Positions 57,703 to 64,000 of a stretch of 64,000 nt of DNA are shown here, piece by piece. Within the stretch, counting starts at the first letter, position 1, and each line of letters starts with the position of its first letter. The position numbers and the translations under genes are program-made. The notes beneath the pieces are model-generated. The model saw only the letters and a list, made by a program, of their open reading frames with translations. It was not told where the DNA came from and made no database searches. The stretch comes from Sophora flavescens (Eukaryota; Streptophyta; Magnoliopsida; Fabales; Fabaceae): assembly GCA_030762895.1 (NCBI GenBank), contig CM061064.1, positions 136,879,847-136,943,846 on the forward strand. Reading direction: 5' to 3'.

Positions 57703-58490
57703 CTAGATACCAAATGATATGATCCTAAAAAGGAACATGTATAATTTTGGATCTATCCTTGAGTGACCAAACAAAATTATAGAAGAAGATGAAATACAAA
57801 ATTGGATAAGATGAGAAATGGGAGGTAGGCGCCACAAATCCAAGGGGATTTGATAAGCCAATGTGAGGTTCGCCACAAGAATCTTGGATTCTTGATAAGA
57901 ACAAGGGTTGGCTCAATGAAGAACCCAAGAGAGAAAACACTCTCACAATTGGAATCAATCCAAAATGAACTCAAAGTTCTCATTCATCATGTTTGGGGCA
58001 TGTACAAATAGTAGTGGGGCTGCCAACTCTTGGCTTACACAAAGTCCTCGTAAGATTCCATTATTCTATAACCCCCTAACAACTATACCACTAATTGGTG
58101 TAATGACCCATTAGGTGACTCTTTAAACATAACTCTCCAATAATTGGAGTTATTACCAAACTTAAGAGAATATTTAAAATGAAACATAACTAATAAAGAA
58201 GGAGTTACTTTAGGCATGCAAGCCAAAAGACACACTCCTTTGTAGCTCAAACTCGTCCAAATATTCGTACCAAACTTCTAGCCCATTTTTCACCATAATA
58301 AAAGCCGAATTCGGTCAAGAGGCCTGAGATACGATTTGTAGATAATTCTCTAAGCTTTCCAATGCTCCAAAGAATACATCAATCGGAGATTGGTAGCTCA
58401 AGATATAACCAAATCAAGTATACGGGTTCAATTAGAAAATTCATCCTAAAAATATTGCGAAAATTAAAAATAAAAGTATAAAAATTGGAC
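57703..58490 (-). repeat. Primer-binding site and diverged internal LTR
   Basis: On minus TGGTATCTAGAGCC at about 57715-57702 is a tRNA-Met-like primer site. From 57717 (TGATATGATCCTAA) an LTR runs to about 58490, colinear with the left arm but clearly diverged. The dyad is at 57877-57893. So 56156-58490 looks like a complete, non-autonomous minus element by itself. Confidence 0.7.
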
Positions 58491-58497
58491 ATCATTC

Positions 58498-58692
58498 TTG
58501 GTTTGCATCATTGATGATGCGAGCCCAATACCAATGAAGCCCAATTTGGACCAAGAGGCCATTCAAGGCCTAGGAGGCCCAATGACAAGAGCAAGAGCTA
58601 AGAGGGCCCAACAAGCCCTAAGTCAAATGATTGGACTCCTAATGGAAGCAAGGCCGAGTCAAATGATGAAGAGCCCAAATGGATTAATGTGA
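58498..58692 (+). pseudogene. Pol C-terminal tail on +
   Basis: 64-residue frame with GLGGPMTRARAKRAQQAL, the polyprotein tail of this gypsy group, here on the opposite strand to the protease at 57076-57624. It leads into the left arm of the inner palindrome. Confidence 0.7.
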
Positions 58693-60171
58693 TCATCCAA
58701 GAGGAAGGCCCAAATGAAAAGGGGGTGTATGAAGAATAAACAAGTGGGGCACATATGTGAGTCAAGGCCTAATTTTATGTTCAAATTCAATTGAATAAGT
58801 GGAGAATCATGCAAGTAGGACCACATGCATGTTCTACACGAATTTAGGGGAATTGTTTTTCTATTTTGAATAAAGTTGTAAATTGTGGGAGTTACATTTT
58901 AATGTGATAAGAAAGTGTAACCCCCCACAATTATGAGTCTTTTATGCACATGTTTTTTTTTTTGTCTTGGTGGCTGCCATAACACTTTTGTGGCCATTCA
59001 AAAGGTTGTCTTAATGTGGGTAATTAGTGTCATGAATAGGCTAATCAATAAATGTGGGTAATTAGTGTCATGAATAGGCTAATCAAATGCTATTTTCGTT
59101 TTTTTTCTTGGATGCCAAAAGTTGGGCAGCCTACACTATTTGTAAAGCATGAAACACCTTGGAAATGGAACTTTGGATGTGATTTGGAATTTTCCATTGT
59201 TAGTGAGCATTGTTCTCCTAAGTTCTTGGTTGAACCAAGGTTTCTATCCTTATCAAGAATTCCAACATTCTTGTGGCGGATTTCATTTGGCTTATCAAAC
59301 AAATCCTTATTTGTTTGTGGCGCCTTCACCCATCTTCTACTCTTTCCATTTTCTTCTTTTATTCTTCAATTCTTGTTTTGGTTACAATTTGGAATCATCT
59401 CACTTTAAGTTTTAATTTGAAAATTGCACAACACCTAAGATGATTCCAAATTGTAACCAAAACAAGAATTGAAGAATAAAAGAAGAAAATGGAAAGAGTA
59501 GAAGATGGGTGAAGGCGCCACAAACAAATAAGGATTTGTTTGATAAGCCAAATGAAATCCGCCACAAGAATGTTGGAATTCTTGATAAGGATAGAAACCT
59601 TGGTTCAACCAAGAACTTAGGAGAACAATGCTCACTAACAATGGAAAATTCCAAATCACATCCAAAGTTTCATTTCCAAGGTGTTTCATGCTTTACAAAT
59701 AGTGTAGGCTGCCCAACCTTTGGCATCCAAGAAAAAAAACGAAAATAGCATTTGATTAGCCTATTCATGACACTAATTACCCACATTTATTGATTAGCCT
59801 ATTCATGACACTAATTACCCACATTAAGACAACCTTTGGAATGGCCACAAAAGTGTTATGGCAGCCACCAAGACAAAAAAACATGTGCATAAAAGACTCA
59901 TAATTATGGGGGGTTACACTTTCTTATCACATTAAAATGTAACTCCCACAATTTACAACTTTATTCAAAATAGAAAAACAATTCCTAAATTGTAGAACAT
60001 GCATGCGTCCCTACTTGCATGATTCTCCACTTATTCAATTGAATTTGAACATAAAATTGGGCCTTGACTCACATATGTGCCCCACTTGTTTCTTCTTCAT
60101 ACACCCCCTTTTCATTTGGGCCTTCCTCTTGGATGATCACATTAATCCATTTGGGCTCTTCATCATTTGAC
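58658..60171. repeat. Inner palindrome, two 740 bp arms
   Basis: Left arm 58658-59400 and right arm 59438-60171 are reverse complements with very few mismatches, separated by 37 bp (59401-59437). Each arm holds part of the pol tail and an LTR. Both arms contain the same internal tandem duplication of about 32 bp (GTGGGTAATTAGTGTCATG twice), so one arm was copied from the other or both from one template. Identical peptide frames on opposite strands (59090-59329 and 59509-59748) are a consequence, not genes. Confidence 0.9.
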
Positions 60172-61060
60172 CCACAAACTAGAGAGTTTGATAAGCCAAG
60201 TGAGGTTCGCCACAAGAATCGTGGATTCTTGATAAGAACAAGATGGCTCAACCAAGAACCAAGGAGAGACAATTCTCTCACAAATGGATTTAATCCAAAT
60301 TCAACATCCAAGTTACCATTCAACATGAAAATGGAGTGTACAAACAGAGTATTAGGCTGCCAACTTTTTGGCTTCCAAAAGAGATCATAACCCCCACAAT
60401 AATTAGCCTAATCATGTCACTAAATGACTCACTAATTCCCTCCTTAACTCAGCCTCTAATGGCGAGTTTAATATTCTCTCATAACCATCATTATGTGGCT
60501 GCCACACTTTACTTCTCATATTAAAAAGTGCAACTCCCACATAATTAACAAAACAATAAACAAACTAATAACTTATAGGAGTTACTATTGGCATGCAAAC
60601 CAAAGATTCCTCCTACTAAGCTCCCATATTCGTGTACAACATGGACTTAAGTGGGCTTGACCCATTTGCAACACTTGGCCAATTTGGACACACACACATA
60701 ACCCATTACACTTATTGAATTAAAATAAAACAACTAAGTGGACTCATAACTAGAACACGCCCCATTTGAAAATGATCATGGGTCTTCTAGTTGAATGAGA
60801 TAGGTCATCAATTGGGGCTCCATTCCATTTGGTAACATTCTTGGGCTTGCTTCTATCAAAATAGTCCCCCATGTAATTAAGAGCTTGTTGGGCTTTCTTG
60901 TGTCTGACTCTTGTCATGGGCCCACCAAGTCCTTGATTTGATTCTTGATCCATGGTCTTCATTGGGCTCATATCATTCTTGTTGGAAATTGGACTTGACC
61001 CCCCATGGCTCATATCATATGGTATCAAATTGTGAGAGGGTATGATGACAACCAAATGGT
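60172..61060 (-). pseudogene. LTR and pol tail on minus
   Basis: 60172-60750 is a truncated LTR of the same family (TTTGATAAGCCAAGTGAGGTTCGCC). 60750-61060 encodes on minus NDMSPMKTMDQESNQGLGGPMTRVRHKKAQQAL, the pol tail. A scrap of LTR end (GATGACAACCAAATGG) at 61043-61058 precedes the right inverted arm. Confidence 0.7.
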
Positions 61061-61075
61061 GAGGTTCGCCACAAG

Positions 61076-61742
61076 ATGATGGGAACATGGATGGCTTGAG
61101 CATGTGGAAAGAAGCATATTCAGATTATTATATTTTTATAATTTTTATTTATAATTTTCGTATTATTTTTGGGCTGAATTTTAATATGACCTTTTGTATT
61201 CTCCTAGCCTCACTAAATGCTTCCTAGTAGTGCTCTTAGTCATAATAATGGCTAGTGGGAATTTATTATCATGTTTATGCATAAATGTTAATGTAAATGC
61301 ATTTATCAATTAATGTGGTAAATGCATGGTAGTGGGAGTTAGTGAATGTTTTTAGTGTCATTTAGTTGATGAGTTATGTGAGTTATTAGGTGTAGGTTAT
61401 GGAATATTGAGAGACAAGGCAACCCAAAAGTGGGCAGCCATCCTTGTATATGTATCATTGCTAGTAACCACATGAAATGGTAACTTTGATGTTCAATTTG
61501 GTTTTTACCAAAAGTGAGAGTGTTTTCTCTCTTAGGTTCTTGGTTGAACCACCCTTGTTCTTATCAAGAATCCAAGATTCTTGTGGTGAACCTCACCTGG
61601 CTTATCAAATCCCCTTGGATTTGTGGCGCCTACTAACCATTTCTCATCTTATCCAATTTTGTATTTCATCGTCTCCTATAATTTTTGTTGTCACTCAAGG
61701 ATAGATCCGAAAATATATATGTTCCTTGTTAGGATCATATCA
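61076..61742 (+). repeat. Right inverted arm (LTR)
   Basis: Reverse complement of 56156-56825, with a handful of differences by eye. Ends GGATCATATCA at 61742, followed by the second CGACA. The dyad is at 61566-61582. Confidence 0.85.
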
Positions 61743-61747
61743 CGACA

Positions 61748-62972
61748 CGAGAGACCGGTCATGGTGGGAACGGAAGGAAAGAAAGACGTCATATGTTGAA
61801 CAGGACTAAAACCATCCAAGACACGAGAAGGTAACTTGTTTATTAAATATGCAGCGGTTAAGACAGCTTCCCCCCAATAAGATTTTGGTGCAAACATTTG
61901 AAAGAGAAGAGCTCTAGCCATTTCAAGAAGATGACGGTTCTTTCTTTCGGTAACCCCATTTTGTTGTGGGGTATCCACACATGTTAACTCATGCAAAACA
62001 CCGTGTTCTTTAAGAAATCTGGAAAAAATCTGATTAACACATCCTTTTCCATTATCAGAACATAACCGTTTAATAGATCGCCCAAACTGAGTCTTAATCA
62101 TGCGATGAAAATTCAAGAATATTTGAAAAACTCAGATTTATCTTTCATGAGAAATATCCATGTGACTCGAGTGCAATCATCAATAAAGGACACAAATCAT
62201 TTTGCACCAGATAAATTAGAAGTAGAGGAAGGTCCCCACACATCAGAGTGAATAAGCTCAAATGGTTCAACACTTTTCTTATTACTAGGAAGAAAAGTTG
62301 TGCTATGGTGTTTCGCAAACTGACAAACATCACAATGAAAAGACTCGACTGATCTCTTTTTAAACAAATGAGGAAACAAAGATTTAAACAAATGAGGAAA
62401 CAAAGACCTAAGAATACTGAAAGGAGGATGACCAAGACGTCTGTGTTGAAGCCATACCTCAGAGACAGCAGTGTCGGAACTAGTCTGATGACAAGAAGTT
62501 GATATCTTTTGTGTGGTACTATCTCGAGTTCCATGTAGACAATATAACCCACCCTACTCCTTAACAACCCCAATCATCTTCCCCGTGGCAATATCCTGAA
62601 AAACACAATGAGAAGGAATGAAGGTTACGTTGCAATTTAAATCTCGAGTAAGTTTGTGTATAGAAATGAGATTATTTGAGAGCTTAGGGACATGAAGCAC
62701 ATTATTTAAAGGAAGAGAGGGTGGAAAGTGAATGTTACTACAACCAGAAACAGGGACATGGGCACCACTAGCAATAGTAATGTGATGTTTACCAGGTAAA
62801 TGAGTAAGATAAAAAAATATGAGGGGTAAGGGGTCATATGATCAGTAGCACCAGAGTCAATAATCCAGAGATCCTCAAACATAGTACTCGAAACATTAAA
62901 GGACAATAAACTAGATATCTTACCAGTCATGGTTAAAGAACAAGTACCAAAAAGCTTACTCATAGAATCCAT
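61748..62972 (-). pseudogene. Copia protease and integrase N-terminal part
   Basis: On minus: about 62860-62830 gives LWIIDSGATDHMT, the copia protease active site. Next are VPKLSNNLISIHKLTRD, the integrase zinc-binding region (LGHP... CDVCQFAKH around 62440-62310), and the DDE core in 61691-62116 with FGRSIKRLCSDNGKG, DTPQQNGVTERKNRHLLEM and SYWGEAVLTAAYLIN. A 30 bp duplication (FPHLFKSL twice, 62340-62400) and frameshifts break it. It is cut at 61747 and resumes at 56155. Confidence 0.85.
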
Positions 62973-63443
62973 GAGAGGTTACAAGTAGTCCGGCTCGACT
63001 TTACTAAGAGCTGAAACAAGGGAGGACTGAGTGGTTTCGGATTCAGATATTCTGGAATGACCTGGAAACACTCAGATCTGGACAAGGGAGGGCCGACGAT
63101 CAAAACAGTGGTCAGCGCGTGGTGAACGGCAGCCTGGAAGGCGGCACGTGGGCTACACACGCTTGGAGGGAGGCGGCACGTGGGATGCGAGTGGCGGCGC
63201 ATGAGAAGCCGGAACGGGATGAGATTTTGGTGGTCGGCCGAAAATGGGACGATTTGAGTATGGGTAGGGCGGTGAGACGAACAGCGGCAGCTGGTGGCGG
63301 CGGGTGGCGGCGGGCAGCAAGTAAGGCTGCAAAGGAAGAGGCAGCACCGAAGGCTGCAACGAGACAGCAATAAGGCTGCTTGGAAAAAGAAGGATAGCAG
63401 CAATAAGGCTACTAAAAAAAGAAGAAACCCTAGGAAACAACCT
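62973..63443 (-). other. Copia leader, gag missing
   Basis: Region between protease and primer site, where gag should be. It is GC-rich, with GGCGGC(A/G) runs near 63290-63310 and 63140-63200. Frames on both strands exist (63119-63373 +, 62960-63403 -) but none shows gag or a zinc knuckle. It is probably untranslated leader joined to protease by deletion. Confidence 0.6.
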
Positions 63444-63458
63444 GGGCTCTTGATACCA
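63444..63458 (-). other. Primer-binding site, tRNA-Met type
   Basis: On minus TGGTATCAAGAGCCC, directly after the LTR end when the LTR is taken as 63459-63662. Confidence 0.75.
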
Positions 63459-63662
63459 TATTGATAGAAGGAATTGTGAATATTATTTCTTGATAAACTT
63501 GTGCAAGTATGAATTACAATATATAGACAAAAGAGATTTAAATGCTACCCTAAAAATAAGGATGAAAATATGCCCTAATAATGAAAAGAATAAGAACCTA
63601 ATTTGTCTAATTATAACTGGTGATATCAATCATAAATCAAGATATTATACGATATTACAACA
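63459..63662 (-). repeat. 5' LTR of the second copia element
   Basis: 204 bp, nearly identical to 54044-54252; the differences include a 5 bp gap near ATAAATAAATAC. High similarity implies a recent insertion, which in turn makes the composite inside it more recent still. Confidence 0.85.
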
Positions 63663-63667
63663 CACCT

Positions 63668-63742
63668 CAAAGTGATACCCCAGAAGCTTGGCCATCCAGA
63701 ATTGGTGATCAGTGGTGGTAATATGCTGCTAGTATGTGCCTC
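63668..63742 (-). pseudogene. Gypsy pol fragment, right part
   Basis: On minus TTDHQFWMAKLLGYHFEV, the end of gypsy RNase H, interrupted by the copia element and resumed at 54043. Confidence 0.75.
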
Positions 63743-64000
63743 TAGGGGTGTACACGGGTCCAGGTCAACCCGATAAACCTTACAACCCAACGCAACCCAA
63801 CCCAAACTACAAAGAATCTTTCCAGGAACTGAATGAAAAAGATAACTACAATTTTATTCAATTCAAGGAAATAGCAACAGCACCAGAGTCAACGGCACCT
63901 ACAGAGAATATCTCTCAACTTCTCCTATCTGAGATAACAAAATCAAAATTCTGTCTTTCTCCCTCATGCACCTCTCCCTTAATACCCCTAACTACACAAC
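63743..64000. other. Possible hAT-type terminus and unassigned sequence
   Basis: 63743-63760 reads TAGGGGTGTACACGGGT, followed by AACCCAA-rich repeats to about 63812. Starts of this kind are common on plant non-autonomous hAT elements. The rest has no recognised gene. The other end is outside the window. Confidence 0.35.

Larger units (their letters stand above)
56156..61742. mobile_element. Gypsy-derived composite with inverted terminal LTRs
   Basis: 5,587 bp inserted in the copia integrase, flanked by CGACA on both sides (56151-56155, 61743-61747). The left end is TGATATGATCC and the right end is GGATCATATCA. Arms of 670 bp (56156-56825) and 667 bp (61076-61742) are near-perfect reverse complements; each is almost a whole LTR. 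In a normal LTR element these would be direct repeats. Inside are a minus protease fragment with its primer site and own LTR (56889 to about 58490), a 1.5 kb palindrome (58658-60171), and another LTR plus pol tail on minus (60172-61060). All parts belong to one gypsy superfamily related to 1-7576. Confidence 0.85.
54044..63662 (-). mobile_element. Ty1/copia element with integrase split by another insertion
   Basis: Flanked by the 5 bp duplication CACCT (54039-54043 and 63663-63667). Short LTRs 54044-54252 and 63459-63662 are nearly identical. On minus: 5' LTR, primer site, leader, protease, integrase (interrupted by 56156-61742), a partial RT, RNase H, polypurine tract, 3' LTR. Gag is missing between leader and protease, and the RT core is deleted. 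With this duplication, LTR ends are TG...TA instead of TG...CA. Confidence 0.85.

Noticed and set aside
59090..59748. Two identical 79-residue proteins on opposite strands
   Set aside because: They are the two arms of a palindrome made of LTR sequence; there is no domain and the frame lies in non-coding LTR.
60069..60326. 85-residue minus frame spanning palindrome and LTR
   Set aside because: It crosses the junction of two LTR pieces and contains only LTR-derived sequence.
63119..63373. Gly/Arg/Ala-rich + strand frame
   Set aside because: GC-rich leader of the copia element; low complexity, antisense to the element.

Overview
This is nuclear DNA from a flowering plant, probably a eudicot. 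About 95% of the window is transposable elements nested in one another. The assignment rests on tRNA-Met-type primer-binding sites next to TG...CA long terminal repeats (LTRs), Ty1/copia, Ty3/gypsy (Athila/Tat-like and chromovirus-like), LINE and hAT coding remnants, an endogenous caulimovirid, and one split host gene with GT-AG introns. No tRNA, rRNA or CRISPR was recognised. Almost every element reading frame is broken.

Layout. 1-7576: two copies of a non-autonomous gypsy family (gag, protease and pol tail only), first on + (1-3899) then on - (3901-7576). 7577-7797: an LTR scrap. 7801-11560: endogenous pararetrovirus, coat protein to RNase H. 11613-29599: an Athila-like element on -, split inside gag by a 13.6 kb large-LTR, non-coding element (13140-26763, duplication GTATG). 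One LTR of that element carries a hAT transposon (19620-23387, duplication ATCACAAC) and a foreign LTR scrap.

29600-49903: a plus-strand LINE, split by a copia element (32222-40066, duplication CTTTT) and by a chimeric chromovirus-like element (40454-49118). The latter holds an Athila-like fragment (44779-47641). 49904-51300: intergenic. 51301-52709: the last seven coding exons of a PIGW (GPI inositol acyltransferase) gene on -, with intact frame and splice sites.

53150-64000: a second nest. A gypsy pol fragment is split by a copia element (54044-63662, duplication CACCT). That copia integrase is split by a 5.6 kb gypsy-derived composite (56156-61742, duplication CGACA) whose terminal LTRs are inverted instead of direct and which has a second 1.5 kb palindrome at its centre.

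The nesting gives a relative order of events: LINE before copia and chromovirus-like element; Athila-like element before the large-LTR element, before hAT; gypsy pol before copia, before the inverted-LTR composite. The only sequence likely to serve the host is PIGW. Its 5' half is not in the window, so the retroelement block from 53150 onward either sits in a very large intron or truncates the gene.
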